Source: an uncultured Bacilli bacterium
GTDB taxonomy: Bacteria > Bacillota_I > Bacilli_A > RF39 > UBA660
Length of the DNA stretch: 64,000 bases
Direction: 5' to 3'
Assembly (NCBI GenBank): GCA_934101595.1
Contig: CAKORR010000003.1
Span: 62,001-126,000 of the forward strand
A program made the position numbers and the translations under genes. The notes beneath the pieces were generated by a model, which made no database searches, was not told the origin of the DNA, and saw only the letters and a program-made list of their open reading frames with translations. Of this stretch, positions 15,370 to 24,256 are shown one piece after another; position 1 is the stretch's first letter; each line of letters starts with the position of its first letter.

Positions 15370-17908
15370 AAAAGATATCAAACAAAACAATAATAAAGAT
15401 AATATAAAAGTTTTGAAAATTAAAAACAAGAAAAAACTTGGCAATTTCGTTCTAGGTTTTTTGGCTTTATGTGGAATTGGAATATCTTCGCTGGTACTAA
15501 TTTTTGCATTATTCATTATAATATCTTCTCCAGATTTTGATCAAAACCTATTATATAGTAAAGAAGCTACAGTTTTATACGATATTAATAATAATGAAAT
15601 GGCCCGTATTGGTTCAGAAAACCGCGAGCTTGTGACATATGACGATCTTCCTCAAGTTTTAATTGATGCTATTATTGCCACTGAAGATTCTAGATTTTTC
15701 CAACATAATGGACTAGATGGTGCTCGTTTTTTAATGGCTTCACTAAAGCAAGTAATGCGACTTAAAGGTGCTGGTGGTGCTTCAACTTTATCAATGCAAG
15801 TTATTAAAAATACATATACTGGAAATGAAGCTCATGGTATTAAAGGTATAATTCGTAAATTTACTGATATCTATATGGCCGTATTTAAGCTAGAAAGTAA
15901 ATATACTAAAGAAGAAATAATAGAGTTCTATGTAAATTCTCAATGGCTTGGTTATGATGGTAATTTAAACTATAGCGGTATTTATGGCGTTGAGCAAGCT
16001 TGTCAATACTTTTTTGGCAAATCAGTTAAAGATATATCTCTAGCCGAAGCAGCAACAATCGCCGGAATGTTCCAAAACCCAACACTTTATGATCCATATA
16101 AAAACCCTAACACAACTGGAAAAAGACGTGAAACGGTTTTAAAATTAATGGTAAGACATGGTTACATAACTGAAAAAGAAGCCGAAGAAGCTAACAAAAT
16201 TTCTATTCCTTCACTTCTTAAAGAAAATAAATCAAATAACAATACACCTTACCAAGCATTTATAGACTACGTTATTAATGAAGTACAAGAAAAAACTGGT
16301 AAAAATCCAACAAAAACACCTATGGCAATCTACACTACCCTTGACCCCGACGTTCAAAAGCATATTACTGCCATTGAAGATGGATCAGGATATAAATGGA
16401 TAAATGATGTTTTACAATTTGGAACAGCTATAACTAGCGTTAAAAATGGCTCTATAGTTGGTATGTCAGGCGGAAGAAATTATGCAGCTAAAGGATTAAA
16501 CAGAGCAACTGATATTAATAGACAGCCTGGATCTACAGCAAAAATATTATTCGATTACGGTCCATATATTGAATATAAAAATGGTTCGACTTACTCACTA
16601 TTTGTCGATGAACCTTACACATATTCAAATGGCCAAAAAATAACAAACTCTGATGATGGATATAGAGGCCTATTAACATTAAGACAAGCCCTTTCATCTT
16701 CAAGAAACATTCCAGCTTTACAAGCTTTCCAAGCTGTTAATAATGATGATAAAGATATAATTCCTAATTTTGTTCACAGTTTAGGTATTGATTATGGCAA
16801 AGATTTATTTGAATCAGCAGCAATTGGTGGATTTAATGGAACTAATCCTCTTCAAATGAGTGCGGCGTATGCGGCTTTTGCAAGAGGCGGATATTATATT
16901 GCACCATATAGTTTCACAAAAGCTATTGATTTATCAACACAAAAAGAATATGAAAATAAATATACAAAAAATAAAGTCATGAGTGAAGAAACTGCTTATA
17001 TGATTACGAGCGTATTACAAACTGCACAATCAAATGGTGTCGGTGGTAGATTCTCTGTAAGCGGTACGGACATTGCAGCAAAAGGTGGTACAACAAACAC
17101 AGATAAAAAAACTCGTGAACAAAAAGGACTTCCAAGTGGAGTAACACCAGACCATTGGAATATTACCTATTCACCAGACTACGCAATAGCTCTATGGCTT
17201 GGTTATGATCAGCAAACTAAAGAATACTACTTAAAGTCTAATAATGGTGGTAGTATGCGTAAAACAATAATGAGCTACCTTGGTTCACATATATATAAGA
17301 AAAACTCTAAGTTTACTAAACCAGCCGGCGTTATTTCTGTAGAAGTTGAAAAGGAAACCTTCCCTGCTCAATTGCCTAGTGAATATACACCAGCTAACAT
17401 GAGAATCACTGAATTGTTCAAGAAAGGAACAGAGCCTTCCGAAGTTTCTACAAGATATAGTCAATTATCTAATCCTAGTAATGGTTCGTACACTTATGAT
17501 GGATCAACAATTCGCATCACTTGGAATCCAATTAGTAATCCAGATGCTATAAATACTTCACTGCTTCAAGAACACTTTAATAAGTACTATTACAGCGCAG
17601 CTACAAATTATTACAATAAACGTATTAATTATAACAATTCAAGCATTGGTTCACTAGGATATCAAATTTATTTAAAAGACAGTTCTGGCAATATGACCTC
17701 GCTTGGATTTACAAATAATACAAACTTTAGTTATCAAGCAACACCTGGAGTTAGTAATTATACTTTCATTATAAAAAGTGCTTATAGTATTTTTAAGGCA
17801 AATATGAGTAGTGGATTATCAATTCCCGTTTCAGTAAGTGTTGATTCAAACATCCAAGATATTGTGACACCAAACGATAATACAAATAGCGAAACAACTG
17901 AAAATTAA
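15359..17908 (+). CDS. ponA: Class A penicillin-binding protein (PBP1)
   Basis: An 849-residue bifunctional peptidoglycan synthase. One N-terminal membrane anchor (about 30-55) is followed by the GT51 glycosyltransferase (ATEDSRFFQHNG with E109, GGASTLSMQVIKN, EIIEFYVN) and the transpeptidase domain with S392-T-A-K (GSTAK), SSRN and KGGT in place of KTG. The end after about 660 looks like an FN3-type beta domain with a Ser/Asn-rich tail. It acts outside the membrane at septum and side wall, with GpsB as a likely partner. It is translationally coupled to recU and ends at a bidirectional terminator. Confidence 0.96.
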   Translation: MKIKKDIKQNNNKDNIKVLKIKNKKKLGNFVLGFLALCGIGISSLVLIFALFIIISSPDFDQNLLYSKEATVLYDINNNEMARIGSENRELVTYDDLPQVLIDAIIATEDSRFFQHNGLDGARFLMASLKQVMRLKGAGGASTLSMQVIKNTYTGNEAHGIKGIIRKFTDIYMAVFKLESKYTKEEIIEFYVNSQWLGYDGNLNYSGIYGVEQACQYFFGKSVKDISLAEAATIAGMFQNPTLYDPYKNPNTTGKRRETVLKLMVRHGYITEKEAEEANKISIPSLLKENKSNNNTPYQAFIDYVINEVQEKTGKNPTKTPMAIYTTLDPDVQKHITAIEDGSGYKWINDVLQFGTAITSVKNGSIVGMSGGRNYAAKGLNRATDINRQPGSTAKILFDYGPYIEYKNGSTYSLFVDEPYTYSNGQKITNSDDGYRGLLTLRQALSSSRNIPALQAFQAVNNDDKDIIPNFVHSLGIDYGKDLFESAAIGGFNGTNPLQMSAAYAAFARGGYYIAPYSFTKAIDLSTQKEYENKYTKNKVMSEETAYMITSVLQTAQSNGVGGRFSVSGTDIAAKGGTTNTDKKTREQKGLPSGVTPDHWNITYSPDYAIALWLGYDQQTKEYYLKSNNGGSMRKTIMSYLGSHIYKKNSKFTKPAGVISVEVEKETFPAQLPSEYTPANMRITELFKKGTEPSEVSTRYSQLSNPSNGSYTYDGSTIRITWNPISNPDAINTSLLQEHFNKYYYSAATNYYNKRINYNNSSIGSLGYQIYLKDSSGNMTSLGFTNNTNFSYQATPGVSNYTFIIKSAYSIFKANMSSGLSIPVSVSVDSNIQDIVTPNDNTNSETTEN

Positions 17909-17911
17909 TAT

Positions 17912-17951
17912 AAAAAAAGTAAATCGTTTTAATTAATGATCTACTTTTTTT
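17912..17951. terminator. Bidirectional terminator between ponA and nth
   Basis: AAAAAAAGTA / TACTTTTTTT outer stem with a 20-nt partly paired interior, placed between convergent gene ends. Confidence 0.75.
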
Positions 17952-18564
17952 GTTGTTTACAATAATCTTTTAATAAACAGTTATCACATTTTGGATTTTT
18001 ACTTGTGCAATAATATCTTCCAAACAAAACCAATTGTAGATGAACTCTACCCCAGTCTTCTTTCTTTAAAAACTTTTTTAATTTGTTTTCGACTTTTAAA
18101 ACATCATCACTGGTTTTAGAAAGACCTAGTCTTTTAGAAACTCTAAACACATGAGTATCAACAGCAATTGCCGGGACGTTAAAAAGCTCCGATAACACAA
18201 CATTGCAAGTCTTTCTTCCGACTCCTGGTAAGCTTTCAAGATAATCTCTATCATTAGGTACTATACCATTCCAGTCTTTTAATAAATGCTCTGCTATAGA
18301 TTTTACGAAAAAAGCCTTTTTATGATAGGAGCCAACCGGTCTAATAATTTTTTCTATTTCTAATAAACTCATTTTAGAGATTTCTAGAAGACTTTTTTTG
18401 TAAAGGGTCCTAGTCACTTCGTTAACTCTTTTATCCGTGGATTGGGCACTTAATACAGTTGAAATAAGCAGCTCATAGTCATGATTATAGATTAGCTCAC
18501 ACCGAGGACTTGGAATTATTTCGTTTAATAAACTAGTTAACTTTTCATTCGTTATTTTCATCAT
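17941..18564 (-). CDS. nth: Endonuclease III
   Basis: A 207-residue base-excision repair enzyme: DNA glycosylase plus AP lyase for oxidised pyrimidines. The helix-hairpin-helix LPGVGRKTCNVV carries the catalytic Lys, and the catalytic Asp is in AVDTHVFRVSKRLGL. The C-terminal 4Fe-4S site is C-x6-C-x2-C-x5-C (CTSKNPKCDNCLLKDYC). Length is typical. It overlaps dnaD by 20 nt, matching the dnaD-nth order of Bacillus, and is the last gene of a nuc-cca-dnaD-nth operon. Confidence 0.97.
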   Translation of the reverse strand: MMKITNEKLTSLLNEIIPSPRCELIYNHDYELLISTVLSAQSTDKRVNEVTRTLYKKSLLEISKMSLLEIEKIIRPVGSYHKKAFFVKSIAEHLLKDWNGIVPNDRDYLESLPGVGRKTCNVVLSELFNVPAIAVDTHVFRVSKRLGLSKTSDDVLKVENKLKKFLKKEDWGRVHLQLVLFGRYYCTSKNPKCDNCLLKDYCKQQKK

Positions 18565-19180
18565 CTAACCAATTATAATCAAATAGTTCTTTTTTAGGAG
18601 ATTTACTACTACGATTTGATAAATAATTTTCAAGATCTTTTTGATTATTAAGTCCTTTTTTCTTCCATTCAAATAATATCTTGTCTATATACCTTAAATT
18701 TCTAACCCCGTTATAAACGGCTTCTTTTAATGCGCCCAAAATCATTTCTTCCGAAAAATCTTTAGATATCCACGCTTTAATTATTTCGTACTCCATAGAC
18801 GATAAAGGTCTTCCAAATTCTTTTTCAAATGTTGTATATATGTCATTTTTTTCTTTCTCATTTTCACAAACGGCACTATCAATTTCCACATATAGTGGAT
18901 CTAAATTAATAAAATCACATATTTTCCCAGAAGGATTCTTTTTAGATTCTAATAAAATGGCTTTCTTTTTAATTAAAGAGTTAAAAGCTTCTAAACAGGT
19001 ATTTGGTTCGATTTTAATGACATTAGATATTTTTGCCACATCAAATTGACGATTATCATCATTAATAAAATAAAGTAACAGTAAAAACTCATTAATCGAT
19101 AAGTTAAATTTACTAATGCATGGTAATAATATAGAATTAATAACTAAATTTTTGCTTTCTAAAAAATTTTTAGTTTTCAC
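18545..19180 (-). CDS. dnaD: DNA replication protein DnaD
   Basis: A 211-residue primosome protein that helps load the replicative helicase at the origin and at restart sites. The N-terminal winged-helix domain (about 1-105) is followed by the DnaD/DnaB_2 domain with YEIIKAWISKDFSEEMILGA, then NGVRNLRYIDKILFEW, matching the Y-x3-I-x2-W and Y-I-x2-I-L-x2-W signatures. It starts at GTG 19180, 9 nt after GAGGAGGG. It overlaps cca by 11 nt and nth by 20 nt. Confidence 0.92.
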   Translation of the reverse strand: MKTKNFLESKNLVINSILLPCISKFNLSINEFLLLLYFINDDNRQFDVAKISNVIKIEPNTCLEAFNSLIKKKAILLESKKNPSGKICDFINLDPLYVEIDSAVCENEKEKNDIYTTFEKEFGRPLSSMEYEIIKAWISKDFSEEMILGALKEAVYNGVRNLRYIDKILFEWKKKGLNNQKDLENYLSNRSSKSPKKELFDYNWLDDENNE

Positions 19181-20255
19181 GATAAAAACCCTCCTCTTTC
19201 AAATAATTAGTAATAGACTTTCGGCCATTTTTCATAGTTCCCTCAAGTATTTTTTCTACTAGTATGTTGATTATATTGCCAAATTCTTTACCGGACGCTT
19301 TAGTCATCATCAATAATTTATTTGGAGTTATTGCAAGATCCTGTGGACTTTTAATGGCAAGTGACTTATACATTTTGTTTATTACCTTTAAGTCATTATT
19401 AAGTATTTGAGCTGCCACGGTACAAAGATATAATCCGTTTTCGTATAGGGATCTGTTGGTAATGCCATATTTGATAATGGATTTAATTTTTATTATATGA
19501 TTGTTTTCTTCCTTTGTAAACGGCAAATCACAATTAATATTCATTTGAGCATACATACCGCATAAATCTTCTACTTTTTTGATATTTTCACATTTAATAT
19601 TTATAACCTCGAATATCCTTAGTTCATTTAATAAGTCAATGCCTTTTAAACAATTATCGCTTAAAAGGATCTTATCTAACTCATTTTTTATTCTAGAATA
19701 CGAAAGGGATTTTACTAATTCGGCATGATTATAAATGAAAGAAAAAATTTCATTGCTTAGCTCAAAATTTAATATAGTAGCAAATCTTATCGCTCTAAAA
19801 ATACGTAAAGGATCCTCATTCATTTTTTTTGAAACATTACCAACCATTTCTATTCTTTTGAGATTTATATCGTTAGAGCCTTTAAATATATCTATAATTT
19901 GCCCTTTTTGGTTGATGCATATCGTATTCATAGTAAAATCGCGACGTTTTAAATCTTCAATAAGATTACTAACATATTTAACACTTTTTGGATGTCTATC
20001 TTTGTAATCTATTTCTTCACGATAAGTTGTTACTTCAAAGTTGTATTTTTTTAGTTTAAAAGATGCTGAACCATATATACCAGTTGATGCATAAGGAAAT
20101 ATCTTTTTCAAATCTTTAGGCAAGGCATTAGTGCATATATCAATATCATAACTATGTTTTCCTAAAAGGAAATCTCTAACATAGCCTCCAATGACATACG
20201 CTTCGAAGCCATTTTTTTCTATCATAGAAAGGACTTTTTTTATTATTTTTTCCAT
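19170..20255 (-). CDS. cca: CCA-adding tRNA nucleotidyltransferase
   Basis: A 361-residue class II nucleotidyltransferase that builds or repairs the tRNA 3' CCA end. Motifs: GGYVRDFLLGKHSYDIDICTNA-type catalytic head (residues about 22-42, two metal-binding Asp), RRDFTMNTI (ribose recognition), and EDPLRIFRAIRFA. The C-terminal part is helical. All eight tRNA genes in this window already encode CCA, so repair is probably its main task here. It overlaps both neighbours (13 and 11 nt). Confidence 0.95.
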   Translation of the reverse strand: MEKIIKKVLSMIEKNGFEAYVIGGYVRDFLLGKHSYDIDICTNALPKDLKKIFPYASTGIYGSASFKLKKYNFEVTTYREEIDYKDRHPKSVKYVSNLIEDLKRRDFTMNTICINQKGQIIDIFKGSNDINLKRIEMVGNVSKKMNEDPLRIFRAIRFATILNFELSNEIFSFIYNHAELVKSLSYSRIKNELDKILLSDNCLKGIDLLNELRIFEVINIKCENIKKVEDLCGMYAQMNINCDLPFTKEENNHIIKIKSIIKYGITNRSLYENGLYLCTVAAQILNNDLKVINKMYKSLAIKSPQDLAITPNKLLMMTKASGKEFGNIINILVEKILEGTMKNGRKSITNYLKEEGFYREN

Positions 20256-21091
20256 TTTTTTCGGCCTTTCTTAGTTGTTTTAACCATCATGGATATAATT
20301 AGTGCTCCAACCAAAGCTATTAAATATTTATAATCTATAGAATACTCGGCTGTTAAAGTAAGATCTCCAGTTACTGGCTGAGAAAAGTCATATTTTTGTG
20401 AACCTAGATACCAGCCCTTGAAGATAAAGCCATCTTTTTTTGAAGGTGTCAAAGTTTTAATTTTTTCGTTTGCTTTAACTTTCTTTACGACTTCTTTATC
20501 TTTACTTTTAAATGTAACAGTGTAGTATACTAAAGAAAGTAATTTTCCATCAGCATAATCAATAGTTGTGCAGTAGCCATCAGTGTTTTTATTAATCGAC
20601 CAAATACCTAATGAATTATCAATTGCATTTTTCTCTTCCTGACATAGATCATCTAAATAGCTATAGCTTCCATATATATAGGCGACTTTAGCGTAACCGT
20701 TTTTTAGTAGTAACTGTTCTAATAAAACATCATCAACCCACACCCACGCTAGTAGTCTGCCATATTTGTCAGTCTGTTCACTATTGGCATCATATTGAAT
20801 TTCAATTTTTTGAGCACTTTTCAAAGTTGAACAGGTAAAATCACTGGCTTCTTTGCCAAATGGTTCCTTTTTCTTCTTCGGATGAACACTTTCCGGGGTA
20901 TCAATAGCAAGAAATCGCACTTTTTTCTCATCACCATTGACTGTAAAAGTCGCCGTATCACCATCAACACATTTGCTTAATTGAACTTCTATTTTTTCCG
21001 TTTGAATGGCCTTTTTTGTCTTGGCATTTACACATGGAAAATAAAATAATACAATAGAAATCAATAATAGTTTTGCAAAAGTTTTCTTCAT
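20243..21091 (-). CDS. Secreted thermonuclease-like protein with InlB-type repeat and C-terminal membrane anchor
   Basis: A 282-residue protein: signal peptide (about 1-23), a staphylococcal-nuclease domain (about 33-170), one Listeria-Bacteroides (Flg_new) repeat (about 185-245, with GFIFKGWYLGSQKYDFSQPV) and a C-terminal membrane segment followed by Lys/Arg (LIALVGALIISMMVKTTKKG). The SNase catalytic residues are all there: Asp in VDGDTA, Arg in RFLAIDTPES, Glu in GKEAS and Arg in DKYGRLLAW. It should cut DNA or RNA at the cell surface, for nutrition, defence or biofilm control. It heads the cca-dnaD-nth operon with site AAGGTGATTGT. Confidence 0.9.
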   Translation of the reverse strand: MKKTFAKLLLISIVLFYFPCVNAKTKKAIQTEKIEVQLSKCVDGDTATFTVNGDEKKVRFLAIDTPESVHPKKKKEPFGKEASDFTCSTLKSAQKIEIQYDANSEQTDKYGRLLAWVWVDDVLLEQLLLKNGYAKVAYIYGSYSYLDDLCQEEKNAIDNSLGIWSINKNTDGYCTTIDYADGKLLSLVYYTVTFKSKDKEVVKKVKANEKIKTLTPSKKDGFIFKGWYLGSQKYDFSQPVTGDLTLTAEYSIDYKYLIALVGALIISMMVKTTKKGRKKWKK

Positions 21092-21248
21092 ACAATCACC
21101 TTACTATATTTTAACACAAATAAAAGTAAAAATATTAAACAGATATATTTTTTTACATTTTTATGACAATTTTAAAAAGCATACTAATATGTGACAAATT
21201 TTTTCGAATTATTGTTATTTAATATTCAGTCAAAGAAAGGATTTGTAC

Positions 21249-21983
21249 ATGAAAAAAGAAATTAAAATTTTGTATCGCGAATTTTATAGAATAAGAAATA
21301 TGGGATTGATAAAAAGTTTGCGAGGTGGCTCAACCGGAATTGGCTATACATTTGAAACACTACTTTCTAAAAAAGAAGATCAAAGTTTCAAGCCTGACTA
21401 TTTAGGAATAGAAATTAAAACACATTTGGGATATTCTAAATCACCGATAACTTTGTTTAATTTAACTCCTGAAAACATAGATAAAAAGACCACAAAAGAT
21501 CTTTTAAAAGAATATGGTTACAGGAAAAATGCTGACTTTATTTTTCGAAAAGAAATAAGATACAGCTTTAATGAGCTGAATCCGATAAAATACTATTTTA
21601 AACTTTATGTTAGTAAAGAAATGAAGAAGATTATATTGCAAGTTTATAATAGATACTTATATTTAATTGATGATAGCTATTATTGGGAATTTAGAAAATT
21701 ACAAGAACGTCTAAAAACAAAATTGTCCTACTTAGCTATTGTTACGGGTTATGACTACGTATATAGTGGTGTCACTTATTACAAATACACAAGCATGAAC
21801 GTTTTTAGTTTGAAACAATTTGAAAGCTTTTTAGACTTGGTTGAAAAAAATAAAATTTTTATAATATTTAATTTAAAGGCTATGAACTCTGAAGAATATG
21901 GTGAATACGTCAAGGATCACGGAACAGCTTTTAGAATCGAATTGTCTAGCATTGGCGATTTATTTGAAAAAGTTATTTTGTAA
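21249..21983 (+). CDS. MvaI/BcnI-family restriction endonuclease-like protein, no methyltransferase nearby
   Basis: A 244-residue protein. The N-terminal part has GGSTGIGYTFETLLSKKED, then PDYLGIEIKTHLGYSKSPITL, then FNLTP, the G-x-G-T-Le..L, pD..G.E.K and tLF..P signature of the MvaI/BcnI family (PD-(D/E)xK/MutH-like fold). The candidate metal ligands are the Glu in FETLL, Asp in PDYLG and the Glu-x-Lys in IEIKT. I chose ATG 21249, 7 nt after GAAAGGA; a TTG two codons upstream is less well placed. No partner methyltransferase or control protein lies within the window, so it is an orphan: a nickase, repair or defence nuclease. Confidence 0.78.
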   Translation: MKKEIKILYREFYRIRNMGLIKSLRGGSTGIGYTFETLLSKKEDQSFKPDYLGIEIKTHLGYSKSPITLFNLTPENIDKKTTKDLLKEYGYRKNADFIFRKEIRYSFNELNPIKYYFKLYVSKEMKKIILQVYNRYLYLIDDSYYWEFRKLQERLKTKLSYLAIVTGYDYVYSGVTYYKYTSMNVFSLKQFESFLDLVEKNKIFIIFNLKAMNSEEYGEYVKDHGTAFRIELSSIGDLFEKVIL

Positions 21984-21998
21984 AGGACCTAGGGGCAT

Positions 21999-22025
21999 AA
22001 AAAAACAGTACTTGGTGTACTGTAT
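21999..22025 (-). terminator. Terminator of the Arg-Pro tRNA unit
   Basis: ACAGTAC / GTACTGT stem with a 5-nt loop, then TTTTTTTA on the minus strand. Confidence 0.85.
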
Positions 22026-22034
22026 AAATTTAAC

Positions 22035-22111
22035 TGGTCGAGAAGACAGGATTTGAACCTGCAACCCCTAGGTCCCAAACCTAGTGCACTACCAAATTGT
22101 GCTACTTCTCG
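22035..22111 (-). tRNA. tRNA-Pro(UGG)
   Basis: A 77-nt cloverleaf with acceptor CGAGAAG/CTTCTCG, anticodon loop TTTGGGA (UGG), T-loop GGTTCAAATCC and encoded CCA. Second gene of a two-tRNA unit after tRNA-Arg. Confidence 0.96.
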
Positions 22112-22116
22112 ATACT

Positions 22117-22193
22117 TGGTACGCCCAGAGGGAGTCGAACCCCCAACCTTTAGATCCGTAGTCTAACGCTCTATCCAATTGAGCTATGGGCGC
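22117..22193 (-). tRNA. tRNA-Arg(ACG)
   Basis: A 77-nt cloverleaf with acceptor GCGCCCA/TGGGCGT, anticodon loop CTACGGA (ACG; the first A is presumably edited to inosine by TadA) and encoded CCA. Confidence 0.96.
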
Positions 22194-22226
22194 ACAACAC
22201 TCTGTGCATATCGAAAATGCATTTTA

Positions 22227-22255
22227 ATTATATAACACTAATTCCAAAAAAGCAA
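22227..22255 (-). promoter_or_regulatory. Promoter of the Arg-Pro tRNA unit
   Basis: TTGCTT (22250-22255), 17-nt spacer, TATAAT (22227-22232), 34 nt before the tRNA-Arg 5' end. Confidence 0.75.
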
Positions 22256-22305
22256 TCACTTTTTTTAAAATTTGATAATTTTTAATAATTCACTATTTCA
22301 ACAGT

Positions 22306-23529
22306 CTAACTAATTAAAACCCGCTTTCTTACAATTTCACTTATAAACTCGTTTTTTTCTAATGAGTTACAATAAAACATACGACGTTGTAGCACGTCTT
22401 TTAACAGTTTTAAAACAGTTTTGGATTTATCTGTCACGTTTTTAACATAATTAACTATACGGTCACCATCATCAAATTGCTTTAATCTATAATATTCTTT
22501 AGCAACAGCTAAAAGCACAATACACTTTTGTTCATTGCCTAAATTTAAATTGGCAAATCCGTTCATTAAACTTTCGCAGTCATCAGAGGATAGATATTCC
22601 AGTTGAGCATCCGAAATATTATATAAATCCAAAGAAGCATTATCATAGAAATCATTTTCTTGCATATAAAATTCCGGCTTAATTTCATCATAATTTTGAA
22701 ATCGACATTTGTTCATCATGTCATTAGATAACGCATCAGGATTTATCGCCTTAGCAACTAAATAGTAATCGAGACTCTTTTTAAAATCTTTTAGCTTGAA
22801 ATAAATGTTTCCCAACATTAAGTAAACATAATAACTATGTGAAATCTGCAGAAGCTTTTTATAGCAAGAAAGTGAACTGCCGTAATCTCCTATCTTAAAA
22901 TAATTATCAGCTTTTTTTATCATTGATGAAAATTTTGACTTTGAATACTTTTCGTTTGATCTAGTTTTAAGCATTAATTTCGTTCCCTCTAAAGTGTGAA
23001 TTTTTATACAAAGCACTCCGCCAATGGTGTTCATATTAAGAATAGAATTTAACTTTTCTTCTGGATAGTTTGATATCAAAACTATATCACCAGTATCCAA
23101 TGCTTGACGGGCAAAAGATTTAAATATATCCAAGTTCTCAGTTTGCTTTAATTCTAAGCGTTCTTCATATTTTTTTATTAAATCTTTCTGACTAGTAAGG
23201 CCATATAGTTGAAACATATTTAGTAAATTTTTGTAGTATATCTTTGCCTCTTTGTAATTATCGGTTTCTAATGACGCGACAGCTTCATTTAAAAGCACAT
23301 TTTCAGGTTTAGTAAAATTTGAAAAAAATATCATTCTTAAACCAAGAGTGGTAAACGTGTAATCATAATCCTTTTTTAAGGTGTCAATCGCAAAATAAGC
23401 TTTGATTAAAGAATAGCAATTATCTTTGCGAAAATCATTTAAAAACCTTTTTAATTCTTCGTCAATCTTTTTATTCTTTTTTATATACTCTATTAAAGTA
23501 TCAAATGCTGTATTACTAATCTGCGACAA
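22306..23529 (-). CDS. TPR-repeat protein of unknown function
   Basis: A 407-residue cytoplasmic helical protein. Two clear tetratricopeptide-like units lie in the middle (AKIYYKNLLNMFQLYG at about 95-115 and ADNYFKIGDYGSSLSCYKKL, then LMLGNIYFKLKDFKKSLDYY at about 208-265); further degenerate helical repeats follow. TPRs bind proteins, but I cannot name a partner. The start chosen is TTG 23529, 8 nt after AAGGAGG; a GTG at 23538 touches the ribosome site. It lies between two tRNA units on the same strand. Confidence 0.75.
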   Translation of the reverse strand: MSQISNTAFDTLIEYIKKNKKIDEELKRFLNDFRKDNCYSLIKAYFAIDTLKKDYDYTFTTLGLRMIFFSNFTKPENVLLNEAVASLETDNYKEAKIYYKNLLNMFQLYGLTSQKDLIKKYEERLELKQTENLDIFKSFARQALDTGDIVLISNYPEEKLNSILNMNTIGGVLCIKIHTLEGTKLMLKTRSNEKYSKSKFSSMIKKADNYFKIGDYGSSLSCYKKLLQISHSYYVYLMLGNIYFKLKDFKKSLDYYLVAKAINPDALSNDMMNKCRFQNYDEIKPEFYMQENDFYDNASLDLYNISDAQLEYLSSDDCESLMNGFANLNLGNEQKCIVLLAVAKEYYRLKQFDDGDRIVNYVKNVTDKSKTVLKLLKDVLQRRMFYCNSLEKNEFISEIVRKRVLIS

Positions 23530-23555
23530 AAAATTCACCTCCTTAAATGTTTAGA

Positions 23556-23580
23556 ATAAAAAAAATCTCATTCTGAGACT
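23556..23580 (-). terminator. Terminator of the four-gene tRNA cluster
   Basis: TCTCA / TGAGA stem (extendable by one pair) with a GAA loop and eight T on the minus strand, 16 nt after tRNA-Phe. Confidence 0.75.
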
Positions 23581-23595
23581 TCTTGTTTTAATACT

Positions 23596-23671
<76 letters not shown>

Positions 23672-23674
23672 AAA

Positions 23675-23750
23675 TGGCGGTTCCGACGAGGTTCGAACTC
23701 GCGATCTTTTGCGTGACAGGCAAACGTGATAACCGCTACACTACGGAACC
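23675..23750 (-). tRNA. tRNA-Asp(GUC)
   Basis: A 76-nt cloverleaf with acceptor GGTTCCG/CGGAACC, anticodon loop CTGTCAC (GUC), discriminator G and encoded CCA. This is the likely ligand sensed by the aspS T-box at 52814-53003. Confidence 0.96.
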
Positions 23751-23753
23751 AAA

Positions 23754-23830
23754 TGGTTGCGGGAGAAGGATTTGAACCTTCGACCTTAGGGTTATGAGCC
23801 CCACGAGCTACCAAGCTGCTCCATCCCGCG
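23754..23830 (-). tRNA. Initiator tRNA-fMet(CAU)
   Basis: A 77-nt cloverleaf with anticodon CAU. Initiator marks are present: an unpaired C1-A72 at the acceptor end (CGCGGGA / TCCCGCA) and three consecutive G-C pairs in the anticodon stem (GGGCTCATAACCC). Confidence 0.96.
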
Positions 23831-23840
23831 ATATAAATAT

Positions 23841-23933
23841 TGGCGGAGGAAAAGGGATTCGAACCCCTGCGCCGCTTGCGCGACCTGTCGGTTTTCAAGA
23901 CCGATCCCTTCAGCCGGACTTGGGTATTCCTCC
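23841..23933 (-). tRNA. tRNA-Ser(UGA)
   Basis: A 93-nt class II tRNA with acceptor GGAGGAA, anticodon UGA in GTCTTGAAAAC, a long variable arm (GGTCGCGCAAGCGGC region), discriminator G and encoded CCA. First gene of the cluster. Confidence 0.96.
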
Positions 23934-23953
23934 ACTTCTTCGACAACAAGATG

Positions 23954-23983
23954 ATTATAGCACATATTTTTTATAACTGTCAA
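23954..23983 (-). promoter_or_regulatory. Strong promoter of the Ser-fMet-Asp-Phe tRNA cluster
   Basis: TTGACA (23978-23983), 18-nt spacer, TATAAT (23954-23959): consensus sigma-A hexamers. Confidence 0.85.
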
Positions 23984-24074
23984 TAAAAATATGCCAAATA
24001 TAATTTCAATGTCCTTAGCATTTTTGAAGAATATTTCGAAAAATCAATTATTTTCAAAAGTTATTAAAAAATAC

Positions 24075-24103
24075 TTGCTATTTTTTTGTTTTAATATTAT
24101 ACT
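24075..24103 (+). promoter_or_regulatory. Promoter of tRNA-Leu
   Basis: TTGCTA (24075-24080), 17-nt spacer, TATACT (24098-24103), 30 nt before the tRNA. Confidence 0.75.
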
Positions 24104-24133
24104 TAAATAGTCTTATCAATTAAGACAGTGCCT

Positions 24134-24222
24134 GCCCGAGTGGCGGAATAGGTAGACGCACAGGACTTAAAATCCTGCGGGTGTTAAAACCCGTGCCGGT
24201 TCAAGTCCGGCCTCGGGCACCA
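24134..24222 (+). tRNA. tRNA-Leu(UAA)
   Basis: An 89-nt class II tRNA with acceptor GCCCGAG/CTCGGGC, anticodon UAA in GACTTAAAATC, a long variable arm and encoded CCA. Single-gene unit with its own promoter and terminator. Confidence 0.97.
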
Positions 24223-24232
24223 TCGAATATTC

Positions 24233-24256
24233 AGCGAGTCAATCTCGCTTTTTATT
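24233..24256 (+). terminator. Terminator of tRNA-Leu
   Basis: AGCGAG / CTCGCT stem with a 5-nt loop and TTTTATTTT, touching the 3' end of the convergent S1-domain gene. Confidence 0.8.
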
